A stretch of DNA of 64,000 bases from Hydrogenoanaerobacterium saccharovorans (GTDB lineage: Bacteria > Bacillota > Clostridia > Oscillospirales > Ruminococcaceae): contig NZ_RKRD01000003.1 in NCBI RefSeq assembly GCF_003814745.1, positions 1-64,000 of the forward strand, written 5' to 3'. Of this stretch, positions 56,479 through 64,000 are shown piece by piece; within the stretch, counting starts at the first letter, position 1, and each line of letters begins with the position of its first letter. Both the position numbers and the translations under genes were made by a program. The notes under the pieces were generated by a model. That model was not told the DNA's origin. It saw only the letters and a list, made by a program, of their open reading frames with translations, and made no database searches.

Positions 56479-58776
56479 TTATTCGCCGCGATAATAGTTG
56501 ATGAGACAGCCGGAAAGTATAATGTTACGTTCGTCATCGGTAAGCTGACCGAGAGTGAGGTTGAATTTTGCAAGTTTTCCTTCACTGAGGGCATAGGCGG
56601 TGATGTTGTCGGCTTTTTCTTCTACCGCTTTCCGAATACCGGGTACGAAAATATAATCGAGATTTTTAAACGGTAATTTGCCTTGTTCAATTAAGAACGG
56701 AAGCATACCCCAGTTAATAAGATTGCTGCGGTAACGTTTGGTGGCATATTCGTTGGCGATATTTGCCCAGCCGCCCAATACCTTTTGGCAGCTTGCTGCC
56801 TGCTCGCGCGCACTGCCATCGCCAGGTTTTACTGCGAAGATGACGCTGCCGATGCCGGTATTTATGGTATCGATGGGTTTGACCTCGGTAAATGCCTTTA
56901 CGGCATGTGCAAGTTCAGGGAATGCAGCAACAGGGTCGCCCCCTGCAAGACGTGCAGTTTCTGCCTTCTGCACCTCTTTTGCTCTGCCAACATAAGCCGG
57001 GTCTTTGCGCGAAAGTGCAAATTCGGCGAGTTTTAGCGGGTTAGAGCGGTAACTCGAGGTTTCACCCGATGGAATCAGTTCATCGGTGGTGGTGACAGGG
57101 TCGTGAATTTCAGATACAACCTTCAAAACCATATCTTCTGTAAGGGTAGACATTTTGGGCCAATCCGCAATGTTGGGGCCAAATTTCAAATCCAGCAGGT
57201 CGTTGCCTTTGCCATAGCTGTCATGTACGCGGTTTTGGTACACCGTGCGGTTAAAGTGGTATACAGGCTTGGTAAATGTTACATCCAGGTCGGTAGCAGG
57301 GGTGAGATAGCCGCCGTTTACTGCGGTTGCTGCAATCGAGCGCGCATCCATCAGTGCAACCGATGCAATCTGGTTGTTGCCGGGCTTGCTGCCTTCGCGG
57401 CTTGGGAAGTTGCGTGTGGTGTGGCGGATACTGAGCGCACCGTTTGCAGGTACGTCACCCGCACCAAAGCATGGGCCGCAAAACGCAGTTTTAACGGAAA
57501 TTCCTGCCTCCATAAATTTGGCAATGCTGCCGTTGTTGACAAGTTCAAGGTAAATCGGCTGGCTTCCGGGGTAAACGCTCATTGCAAATTCATCGCTGCC
57601 AATGGAATGGCCGCCGATAATATCTGCGGCATCAATCAGGTTATCATAAGTACCGCCTGCACATCCTGCAATAATGCCTTGATCAACTTTCAATTTACCA
57701 TTTACAATTTTATCAGTCAATTTGAACTGTACATTGGGGGCGTCAAGCTGCTCTGCGCCCACGCGCTCCACCTCACGCAAAATATCGCCGAGGTTTGCAT
57801 TCAGTTCTTCTATGGTATAGGTGTTGCTTGGGTGGAACGGCATAGCAATCATCGGTTTTACGGCAGAAAGATCAACCGTAATCAGCCCGTCGTAGTAAGC
57901 CACGTCGGCGGGTTTCAGCTCTTTGTACTCGTTTGGTCTGCCATGCACCGCAAAATATTCCTGCACTTTTTCATCGGTAGCCCAAATAGAAGATAAACAG
58001 GTGGTTTCGGTGGTCATAACATCGATGCCGTTGCGGTATTCCACGTTCAGGTTTTTAATGCCGTCACCCACAAATTCCATCACTTTATTTTTTACATAGC
58101 CGTTTTTAAACACCGTTCCGATAATGGCGAGCGCAACGTCTTGCGGGCCAACGCGCGGGTCGGGTTTACCGGTAAGGTAAACTGCCACCACTTCGGGGCA
58201 GTTGATATCATAGGTTTTGCCCAGCAATTGCTTTACCAGTTCAGGGCCGCCCTCGCCGATTGCCATGGTGCCAAGTGCACCGTAGCGGGTGTGGCTGTCG
58301 CTGCCGAGTATCATTTTGCCGCAGCCACTCATCATCTCGCGCATATACGAGTGAATTACCGCCTGATGCGCAGGCACATATATGCCGCCGTATTTTTTTG
58401 CGGCAGAAAGCCCAAACATGTGGTCATCCTCGTTAATGGTACCACCTACCGCGCAAAGGCTGTTGTGGCAGTTGGTAAGCACGTAGGGGATGGGGAACTT
58501 CTCAAGCCCCGACGCACGTGCCGTTTGCACAATGCCCACATAAGTGATGTCGTGGCTGGTCATTGCGTCAAATTTAATTTTTAGCCTGTCCATATTATCG
58601 GCAGTGTTATGCTGCTGTAAAATACGGTATGCCATCGTGCCTTTACGGGCGGTTTCTTTTGCTGATGTGGATTTGCTTGTATTGTCAGAAGGTATTGTAA
58701 GCTCTCTTGCATCGTCTTCGGGGATAATTTTATGTCCGTCTATCAAATAAACTCCGGTATTGCTTAAAGTTACCAT
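56479..58776 (-). CDS. Aconitase-superfamily hydratase
   Basis: The 765-residue protein has an aconitase-like layout. It has LTNCHNSLCAVGGT and MILGSDSHTRYGALGTMAIGEGG in the first domain. It carries IIAGCAGGTYDNL and FCGPCFGAGDVPANGALSIRHTTRNFPSREG with Cys residues suited to a 4Fe-4S cluster. A C-terminal swivel-like part begins near residue 640. It resembles YbhJ-type hydratases rather than classic AcnA/AcnB. The reaction would be a dehydration-rehydration of a hydroxy acid, substrate unknown. The ATG at 58776 follows GGAGGAAC. It stands alone, divergent from the LCP-like gene. Confidence 0.85.
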   Translation of the reverse strand: MVTLSNTGVYLIDGHKIIPEDDARELTIPSDNTSKSTSAKETARKGTMAYRILQQHNTADNMDRLKIKFDAMTSHDITYVGIVQTARASGLEKFPIPYVLTNCHNSLCAVGGTINEDDHMFGLSAAKKYGGIYVPAHQAVIHSYMREMMSGCGKMILGSDSHTRYGALGTMAIGEGGPELVKQLLGKTYDINCPEVVAVYLTGKPDPRVGPQDVALAIIGTVFKNGYVKNKVMEFVGDGIKNLNVEYRNGIDVMTTETTCLSSIWATDEKVQEYFAVHGRPNEYKELKPADVAYYDGLITVDLSAVKPMIAMPFHPSNTYTIEELNANLGDILREVERVGAEQLDAPNVQFKLTDKIVNGKLKVDQGIIAGCAGGTYDNLIDAADIIGGHSIGSDEFAMSVYPGSQPIYLELVNNGSIAKFMEAGISVKTAFCGPCFGAGDVPANGALSIRHTTRNFPSREGSKPGNNQIASVALMDARSIAATAVNGGYLTPATDLDVTFTKPVYHFNRTVYQNRVHDSYGKGNDLLDLKFGPNIADWPKMSTLTEDMVLKVVSEIHDPVTTTDELIPSGETSSYRSNPLKLAEFALSRKDPAYVGRAKEVQKAETARLAGGDPVAAFPELAHAVKAFTEVKPIDTINTGIGSVIFAVKPGDGSAREQAASCQKVLGGWANIANEYATKRYRSNLINWGMLPFLIEQGKLPFKNLDYIFVPGIRKAVEEKADNITAYALSEGKLAKFNLTLGQLTDDERNIILSGCLINYYRGE

Positions 58777-58954
58777 AAATGTTCCTCCGTTTTTCAATCG
58801 CTCTTGTAGTTCATATTATCATAAAAAAGCCTGTTTTGCAATTCCAAGATGCAAATCCTGCAAAGCAACATTTGCCTACAAAAACAGTAAGATGCTGTAT
58901 TTTTCGCCCTTGCATTGTCCATGCTATAGTTTGTATATGGGAGGTGATAGGCAG

Positions 58955-59842
58955 ATGAAACACCGCAACTACGAAACAGCCAAATATTTTGTACTTACTT
59001 TCGCCGTTGCTTTTCTAGTGCTGATGATGCTTGCAGTGGCAGTTGTTATGGCTATGCAAAGCAAAAACTCTGCGCATCAAAGTATACCGCAGCAGCCCCA
59101 AACCGATGATTATTATCTGCCCAAAGCGGAGGATAACCTCAACTTGCTTCTCATCGGCAGAGATAAGGATACAGACAAGCCAAAATATTATTTTATGATT
59201 AGGTTGGATGTGGAAAGCGGCGAACTGCCTGTGGCAGCGCTGCCTGCGCAGACTGTGGTAACCTTTAACGGAAAAAGCAAAACACTTGCCGAACTGTATG
59301 CACTAAGCGGTGCAAAAGCAGTAAAGCAAGGGTTGGGCGAACTGCTTGGCATTACGGTAGACCGCTATGCATCATTCAACGCTGAGAACCTGATTCGCGC
59401 CATAGATATGATTGGGTTTGTGGAATACGACCTGCCCGAGACACTGATATTTAAAGATGAAAATATCTCCATCAACCTTGCAAAAGGTAAGCAGATGGTA
59501 GATGGGCAAAAACTATACGATATTTTGCGCTTCCCAAATTACGGCGATGAATACAAACGCGGTACTAAATCAAGCGATTTGCTGGCACACTATATCAACG
59601 ACCGCCTTGAGGTGGTGCTTTCGCCGCAGGCGGACGAATTGTTTCGCAACGTGATAAACCTTACCGACTCCGATTTATCTTTCGGCGATTACGACAGCCG
59701 CAAAGAGCCGCTGCGCTTTCTTGCAAAGCTTTCGGGTAAGCATGCACGTACCGTATTGGTAAGAGGTACCTTTAATGCATCGAAAGACAGCTTTGCCCTT
59801 ACGCAAAGTACCAAAGAGCTGATGCAGAAGCTGTACAGTTAA
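58955..59842 (+). CDS. LytR-CpsA-Psr (LCP)-like cell-envelope protein
   Basis: The 295-residue protein has one membrane helix (about 12-36) and an extracytoplasmic domain with LCP-like signatures: LNLLLIGRDKDTDK, RLDVESGELPVAALP, a GLGELLGITVDRYASFN segment and MIGFVEYDLPE. LCP enzymes join teichoic acid or other glycopolymers to peptidoglycan. The usual conserved Arg/Asp pattern is only partly kept, so activity is uncertain. The ATG at 58955 has GGGAGGTGAT 7 nt upstream. Confidence 0.78.
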   Translation: MKHRNYETAKYFVLTFAVAFLVLMMLAVAVVMAMQSKNSAHQSIPQQPQTDDYYLPKAEDNLNLLLIGRDKDTDKPKYYFMIRLDVESGELPVAALPAQTVVTFNGKSKTLAELYALSGAKAVKQGLGELLGITVDRYASFNAENLIRAIDMIGFVEYDLPETLIFKDENISINLAKGKQMVDGQKLYDILRFPNYGDEYKRGTKSSDLLAHYINDRLEVVLSPQADELFRNVINLTDSDLSFGDYDSRKEPLRFLAKLSGKHARTVLVRGTFNASKDSFALTQSTKELMQKLYS

Positions 59843-59884
59843 AAAGAGATATTTGGCATAAGTGATTCATTTAAAGATATTTTG

Positions 59885-59919
59885 AAAGGCTGGTATCGGT
59901 TAAATAGATACCAGCCTTT
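59885..59919 (+). terminator. Terminator after the LCP-like gene
   Basis: AAAGGCTGGTATC (59885-59897) and GATACCAGCCTTT (59907-59919) form a perfect 13-bp stem, 43 nt past the stop codon. Confidence 0.82.
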
Positions 59920-59959
59920 GCTTTGCAATATGCTAATAATTAGTATTACGTTTAATTTT

Positions 59960-60208
59960 CTACAAACTTATAAATATATTTTCGCCATCTACGGAACTAA
60001 TATTTACAACTTCCCAGCGCTTGTGTCTCCGTTTGTATTTTTTTATTGAATGAATGAGTTTCATAAAATCTTTCGTGCTTATATCAATAGATGGCTGCTT
60101 GCTTTTTATAATTTTGGTGGCAATGGTAGCTGTTAATCGGTTTAGAAATAGTGCTGTTGGTAAAATGATAAGAATTTTCTTTTTCTCGGACTTAATAAAT
60201 ACTTTCAT
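59960..60208 (-). CDS. Small basic protein paired with an XRE regulator
   Basis: The 82-residue protein (MKVFIKSEKKKILIILPTALFLN...) has a central IDISTKDFMKLIHSIKKYKRRHKRWEVVNI stretch and ends SSVDGENIFISL. Its ends resemble the C-terminal domain of the XRE protein encoded 2 nt upstream (ESADGEIVNVVVE). Together they look like a conserved clostridial regulatory pair of unknown role. No signal peptide. Confidence 0.7.
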   Translation of the reverse strand: MKVFIKSEKKKILIILPTALFLNRLTATIATKIIKSKQPSIDISTKDFMKLIHSIKKYKRRHKRWEVVNISSVDGENIFISL

Positions 60209-60210
60209 TT

Positions 60211-60702
60211 TTATTCTACCACAACATTAACAATTTCACCGTCTGCACTTTCGATTTCAACTAATTTTCCTATGACTCCGCTTTCTACCATTGAAATTAT
60301 TTGTTTGAAATCAATGCCTTTAAGTTGCTCATTATTTGTTATTTGTGGGATTTTCAATCCGATTTCTAAAGCAACTTTAACTAATTCCATCGGAAGATTA
60401 ATACGAACTTTATCACCATCTTTAGAATCAACAATAACCTTTAATGTTAAATCCTTTATGTCATGTCTTTCGTTTTCCGGTAAAAGCTGTACACTTTTTA
60501 CAGAATCAGCAGACAACAATTCGTCTGTTGTTGTACCAAAGAGTTTTGATAACGGAACCAATAGTTGTATATCAGGACATGCAATATCATTTTCCCATTT
60601 AGATACAGCCTGCGCTGAAACTCCTAATTTTTCTGCTAATTCTTCTTGTGTCATACCTTTTGCTTTTCTGTAGAAAGCAACTTTTGTTCCAATACTACTC
60701 AT
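60211..60702 (-). CDS. XRE-family transcriptional regulator
   Basis: The 163-residue protein has an N-terminal HTH_3 domain (VAFYRKAKGMTQEELAEKLGVSAQAVSKWE; about 5-60) and a C-terminal region (DKVRINLPMELVKVALEIGLKIPQI...GVIGKLVEIESADGE) seen in small clostridial regulators. AGGAGG precedes two adjacent ATGs. The second, at 60702, has better spacing. It probably regulates itself and the following 82-residue gene. Confidence 0.88.
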   Translation of the reverse strand: MSSIGTKVAFYRKAKGMTQEELAEKLGVSAQAVSKWENDIACPDIQLLVPLSKLFGTTTDELLSADSVKSVQLLPENERHDIKDLTLKVIVDSKDGDKVRINLPMELVKVALEIGLKIPQITNNEQLKGIDFKQIISMVESGVIGKLVEIESADGEIVNVVVE

Positions 60703-60783
60703 CATATTTCCTCCTAATGTTTTAGTGCTTTCATTGTATTTTAAAAAAGCAATGTATTGAAGATATTATCAGTTGTTTTTACC

Positions 60784-60819
60784 CAACCATAGGTTTATTT
60801 AGTTGTAAACTTATGGTTG
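60784..60819. repeat. 14-bp inverted repeat upstream of the XRE gene
   Basis: CAACCATAGGTTTA (60784-60797) pairs with TAAACTTATGGTTG (60806-60819), with one wobble. It lies about 80 bp upstream of the XRE start and could be an operator or terminator. No T-run follows. Confidence 0.45.
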
Positions 60820-61036
60820 AGTATGACTATTTAAGAAATATATTTGTATTTGATTTATGTCTTTACAAGCAAAATATAAACAATCTATCTATCGCTAATA
60901 TAACAGATGGAATATATCAATTCAAGCACAATTTGAGCCTTATTTGGCGAAAATCGAGTGTTTTCGGGTACATTTATTTTGAATCCCCCGTGTATAACTG
61001 AGGTGAACAATTGGCGCATGATTGTGCAAAATAAAA
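60820..61036. other. AT-rich intergenic region
   Basis: Between the XRE gene and the lipoprotein terminator. A 62-codon plus-strand frame (60813-61001) lacks a ribosome binding site and looks like chance. No RNA gene was recognised. Confidence 0.4.
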
Positions 61037-61061
61037 ACCGTGCGGCACTGTGCCGCACGGT
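61037..61061 (-). terminator. Terminator of the foldase-like lipoprotein gene
   Basis: ACCGTGCGGCA (61037-61047) and TGCCGCACGGT (61051-61061) form a GC-rich perfect 11-bp stem with a 3-nt loop. On the minus strand it is followed by TTTTTATTTT. It lies 140 nt past the stop at 61201. Confidence 0.88.
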
Positions 61062-61200
61062 CATGGCGTATAGATTTAAAATGGTTGCGAGGTTCACAAC
61101 ATAGAACAACCTCGGTGTTTTGTCCGGCTTACCATAGGCGTATGCCTGTGGGGCTGTGAAGTTTACAATTTTTGTGTAACCTTGTGCCGATTCAGCCTAT
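61062..61200 (-). other. Possible structured 3' UTR
   Basis: The 139 nt between the lipoprotein stop and its terminator can form two further minus-strand hairpins. CCACAGGC/GCCTATGG is centred near 61138 and CGAGGTT/AACCTCG spans about 61086-61112. I do not recognise a known RNA family. It may be a structured 3' UTR or a small RNA. Confidence 0.3.
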
Positions 61201-62244
61201 TTAGAATTTCAGTTTGCTGGGTGTGTAGAGATTTTTTGCCTCAGCGTTGTATTCGACGGTGGTTGCATCTGCCCACTCGAGGATGGTTTTGTTGTATTCG
61301 TCACCCTTTAATTTTTTCATCACAGCGGTACGGTAGTTTTCCACATCCAGCGGGTTCTGGGTAATGTCGAGCTTTTTCAGTACATAAACCGTGTTGCCTG
61401 TATTGATTACGCGAATTTCATCGTTTTTCATTTCGCCAACTTGTTTCAAAAACTCCGCGTCATAGCCCTCGCTCTCTTTGGGGATAAAGCTGACATGAGA
61501 ACTTTCGTTGTGCTCATGAACCGTGCTTTCATCTTCGCCCTTTGCTTTTGCCTGTTCTTTTTCATAAGCAAGAATCACATCGCTGTAATTCGCGCCTTCA
61601 GCAGTTGCTTTGGCGTAAACCTCGTCGGCTTTTTCAACAACTTTCTTTTGCGCTTCTTCATCTTTTTCTTTGCCTTCGTTGTCAAGCAGGCTCATAGAAA
61701 CATACATGGTTTTATAGTAGCCTTCTTGAAATGCCTTGAGAATGTCGGCATCGGGAATAGGCGTTTTGCCTTTAGCACCATATTGTGCCTCAAACAGCAT
61801 GTTTTCTAAGTAAGCATTTTGAGAAACTGCCGCATAACTGTCGTAGCTGATGCCGTTTTTCTCGTACATTGCACTCATAAACTGCCACTGGTACTGAATC
61901 TGCTGGTCGATGTAAGAACGTTCAACGTCAGAGATTGTAATGCCCTGCTCGGCAGCCTTGTTTTCAATAGCAATATGGCGTTTAAGGCTTTCGTCTGCTT
62001 TGTTCTGTATCCACTCGGCAGCGGGTACGCCTTCAATATCCTGCTTCAGCACATTTTTATCTTTGTCGGCAATCTTGCCCATAGCCTGCGAATAAGCATT
62101 CAACATATAGGTAAGGTAGATGCCAGAGGGAATTTGTTTACCGTTGTCAGTTGCAATCCATTTTACATTTTTAGATGCACAAGCACTCAGCGAAAGTACC
62201 ATCAATACAGCAAGCACGGATGCTGTAAGTTTTTTCAGTTTCAT
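61201..62244 (-). CDS. PrsA/SurA-like foldase lipoprotein
   Basis: The 347-residue protein has a lipoprotein signal (LMVLSLSACASK, Cys about 22). An alpha-helical chaperone part like the SurA N-domain spans about 35-190. A central region is rich in Lys/Glu/His, and a C-terminal parvulin-like part has AEFLKQVGEMKNDEIRVINTGNTVYVLKKLD. It probably helps fold secreted proteins outside the membrane. The ATG follows AGGAGG. It lies directly downstream of mfd, a pairing common in Firmicutes. Confidence 0.82.
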   Translation of the reverse strand: MKLKKLTASVLAVLMVLSLSACASKNVKWIATDNGKQIPSGIYLTYMLNAYSQAMGKIADKDKNVLKQDIEGVPAAEWIQNKADESLKRHIAIENKAAEQGITISDVERSYIDQQIQYQWQFMSAMYEKNGISYDSYAAVSQNAYLENMLFEAQYGAKGKTPIPDADILKAFQEGYYKTMYVSMSLLDNEGKEKDEEAQKKVVEKADEVYAKATAEGANYSDVILAYEKEQAKAKGEDESTVHEHNESSHVSFIPKESEGYDAEFLKQVGEMKNDEIRVINTGNTVYVLKKLDITQNPLDVENYRTAVMKKLKGDEYNKTILEWADATTVEYNAEAKNLYTPSKLKF

Positions 62245-62403
62245 TCAACTTCCTCCTGATATTTCAAATAAGGTGTAATAGTTGGCATACCCTCAAATTA
62301 TACACAGTTTCTTCCAAAAAGTCTATAGATATATCTTAAACAATAAAACAACGAAAATACAAAAACCAAACCAACAGGTACGCGCTATTTTTATTGTTGC
62401 TCA

Positions 62404-64000
62404 TCATTCTTTGCTCAGTGCATAAAGTGTGGTTCTGATAATATCAATGGGCTTTTCGTTCTTCGACATTTTTACAGTAATGCACGGCTTGGTGCCTGCA
62501 TTGATGTTTACCTTGTTGCGCATCAGTGCTGCCAGGTTCGACATTTTTTTCAAATCAAGCTGGGTGGGGTAGAACACCATGCTCTCGTTTTTCTGCGAAA
62601 TTTCGTAGATATGGTTGCGCGCCGCAATGTTGCGTATCAGTGCAACATCAATCAGCCCTTTCACAGCCTCCGGCGGTTCGCCAAAGCGGTCGATAAGTTC
62701 GTCGGTTACATCCATACTGTCTTCTTCGGTTTGAATAGCAGCAATTTTTTTGTATATATCAATGCGCTGGGTGAGATTGTCAATGTAATTTTCGGGGATA
62801 TGTGCACCGATGCGGATATCGATGAGGCATTCGTCGCTGGATACCTCGGGTGCTTCTCCGCGCTGTTCCACAACCGCTTGCGACAACAGCTTGAGGTACA
62901 TATCGTAACCAACTGCCTCCATGTGTCCGTGCTGGCTGGCACCCAAAATATTGCCCGCACCGCGGATTTCAAGGTCGCGCATCGCGATGCGAAAACCCGA
63001 ACCGAACGTGGTGAATTCTTTGATGGCAGAAAGCCGTTTGGTAGCAATATCGGTAAGTGCTTTACCGCGTTTAAAGGTAAGATAGGCATATGCACGGCGG
63101 TTGCTGCGCCCTACGCGCCCGCGCAGCTGGTAAAGCTGCGACAGCCCAAAGCGGTCGGCATCTTCAATAATCAGCGTGTTGCAGTTGGGTACATCTACGC
63201 CGGTTTCGATGATGGTGGTGCACACCAAAATATCAATTTCATGGTCGATAAGCTGTTGCCACACGTCGCTGAGCTGTTCCTCGCTCATTTTACCGTGCGC
63301 GGTAACAATGCGGGCATCGGGTATCAACTGCGCAAGCTTGTAAGCGCAGCTGTCGATGGATTCTACGCGGTTGTGCAGGTAAAACGCCTGTCCGCCGCGC
63401 CGCAGTTCTTTTTTGAGCGCCTCGGCGATAATGCCATAATCGTGCTCGACAACATAAGTTTGTACAGGGTGCCTGTCTTGCGGCGATTCTTCGATGGTGG
63501 ACATATCGCGGATGCCGCTCATTGCCATATTCAGTGTGCGCGGGATGGGTGTTGCAGAGAGGGTGAGCACGTCCACATTGCTGCGCAGTTCTTTAAAACG
63601 CTCTTTGTGTGCCACACCAAAACGCTGTTCTTCGTCGATAATACACAACCCCAAATCTTTGAAGGTTACGTCTTTTTGCAGCAGGCGGTGTGTGCCAATG
63701 ACAATATCCACCTCGCCACGGCGCAGCTTGCGGATGGTTTCTTCCTGCTGTTTGGGTGTGCGGAAGCGCGAGAGCAATTCAATCTTAATGGGATAACCCT
63801 GCATACGGTCTACAAAGGTTTTATAATGCTGCCAAGCCAAAATGGTAGTAGGCACGAGCACCGCACATTGCTTTGCGTCCATCACGCATTTAAAAGCACC
63901 GCGTAAAGCAACCTCGGTTTTGCCAAAGCCTACGTCGCCGCAAAGCAGGCGGTCCATGGGTACGGTACCTTCCATATCATGCTTAATTTCTTCAATACAG
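62404..64000 (-). CDS. mfd: Transcription-repair coupling factor Mfd, C-terminal part
   Basis: The reading frame runs past the window edge at 64000, so the N-terminal half (UvrB-like and RNA polymerase interaction domains) is missing only because of the window. What is seen is the RecG-like translocase: IEEIKHDMEGTVPMDRLLCGDVGFGKTEVA (Walker A), IIDEEQRFGV (Walker B), TLSATPIPRTLNMA, TTIIETGVDVPNCNTLI and QLRGRVGRSNRRAYAYL. A TRCF C-terminal domain follows (about the last 130 residues). Mfd displaces stalled RNA polymerase and recruits UvrA. Stop at 62404. Confidence 0.95.
   Translation of the reverse strand, partial: CIEEIKHDMEGTVPMDRLLCGDVGFGKTEVALRGAFKCVMDAKQCAVLVPTTILAWQHYKTFVDRMQGYPIKIELLSRFRTPKQQEETIRKLRRGEVDIVIGTHRLLQKDVTFKDLGLCIIDEEQRFGVAHKERFKELRSNVDVLTLSATPIPRTLNMAMSGIRDMSTIEESPQDRHPVQTYVVEHDYGIIAEALKKELRRGGQAFYLHNRVESIDSCAYKLAQLIPDARIVTAHGKMSEEQLSDVWQQLIDHEIDILVCTTIIETGVDVPNCNTLIIEDADRFGLSQLYQLRGRVGRSNRRAYAYLTFKRGKALTDIATKRLSAIKEFTTFGSGFRIAMRDLEIRGAGNILGASQHGHMEAVGYDMYLKLLSQAVVEQRGEAPEVSSDECLIDIRIGAHIPENYIDNLTQRIDIYKKIAAIQTEEDSMDVTDELIDRFGEPPEAVKGLIDVALIRNIAARNHIYEISQKNESMVFYPTQLDLKKMSNLAALMRNKVNINAGTKPCITVKMSKNEKPIDIIRTTLYALSKE

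Noticed and set aside
60813..61001. 62-codon plus-strand ORF
   Set aside because: No ribosome binding site and AT-rich chance-like composition.
62611..63906. 431-codon ORF opposite mfd
   Set aside because: Shadow of the conserved Mfd reading frame. No protein-like motifs.

Overview
The window looks like chromosomal DNA of an anaerobic, endospore-forming member of the Clostridia, probably Oscillospiraceae/Ruminococcaceae-like. The reasons are low-to-moderate GC, strong AGGAGG-type ribosome binding sites with some TTG/GTG starts, a gerA-type spore germination operon, a SigI/RsgI pair, YesM/YesN regulation of sugar ABC transporters, DUF3888 proteins, and several secreted plant- or host-glycan hydrolases. 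No rank below class can be fixed from the sequence alone.

Layout. 1-0.9 kb: the 3' end of an rRNA operon (5S) followed by tRNAs Asn, CAU (Ile2 or Met) and Trp, then a separate tRNA-Asp/Thr unit with a consensus promoter and terminator. 0.9-2.4 kb: a gene-poor scar with IS256-like and probable IS3-like remnants. 2.4-4.3 kb: a secreted protein made of seven 26-residue Cys3His repeats, and a DUF3888-like protein. 4.4-11.3 kb (-): a carbohydrate operon with a lipoprotein binding protein, two permeases, a GH36 alpha-galactosidase-like enzyme, an AllA-like cupin and a URO-D-superfamily protein. 11.6-18.2 kb (+): one promoter, then three tandem c-di-GMP-I riboswitches, each with its own terminator, then a 1953-residue sortase-anchored adhesin. 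18.3-31.4 kb (-): a YesM/YesN two-component system, an ABC transporter, a GH30 xylanase-like and a GH95 fucosidase-like enzyme. 31.8-33 kb (+): a NiaR-like niacin repressor and a NiaX-like ECF transporter subunit behind a tandem operator. 33.1-39.1 kb (-): a tightly overlapping metal-uptake operon (BtuF/FepB-like, DUF364, FmdE, methyltransferase, FecE, FecCD) headed by a MocA-ModE fusion, suggesting molybdenum or tungsten. 39.3-42.7 kb: a secreted GH18 enzyme divergent from sigI-rsgI. 43.1-44 kb: a diguanylate cyclase. 44-48.1 kb (-): a germination-receptor operon with an extra two-helix subunit. 48.2-50 kb: bacteriohemerythrin, a small helical protein and a thioredoxin-reductase-like flavoprotein. 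50.4-51.6 kb: a probable HicA relic and an array of five paralogous small proteins sharing a YFxSLP motif. 51.7-52.9 kb: a phage-like holin/GH25 lysis cassette. 53-56.4 kb: a second DUF3888 protein and an OmpR/VanS-type two-component system with repeat boxes in its promoter. 56.5-64 kb: an aconitase-family hydratase, an LCP-like protein, an XRE regulator pair, a PrsA/SurA-like lipoprotein and the C-terminal part of Mfd, cut by the window edge.

The strongest leads are the triple c-di-GMP riboswitch array, with a diguanylate cyclase in the same window, the five-member YFxSLP small-protein array, the Mo/W-like FmdE-DUF364-FecCDE locus with its MocA-ModE fusion, and the Cys3His repeat protein. 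Functional statements rest on motif reading without database searches.
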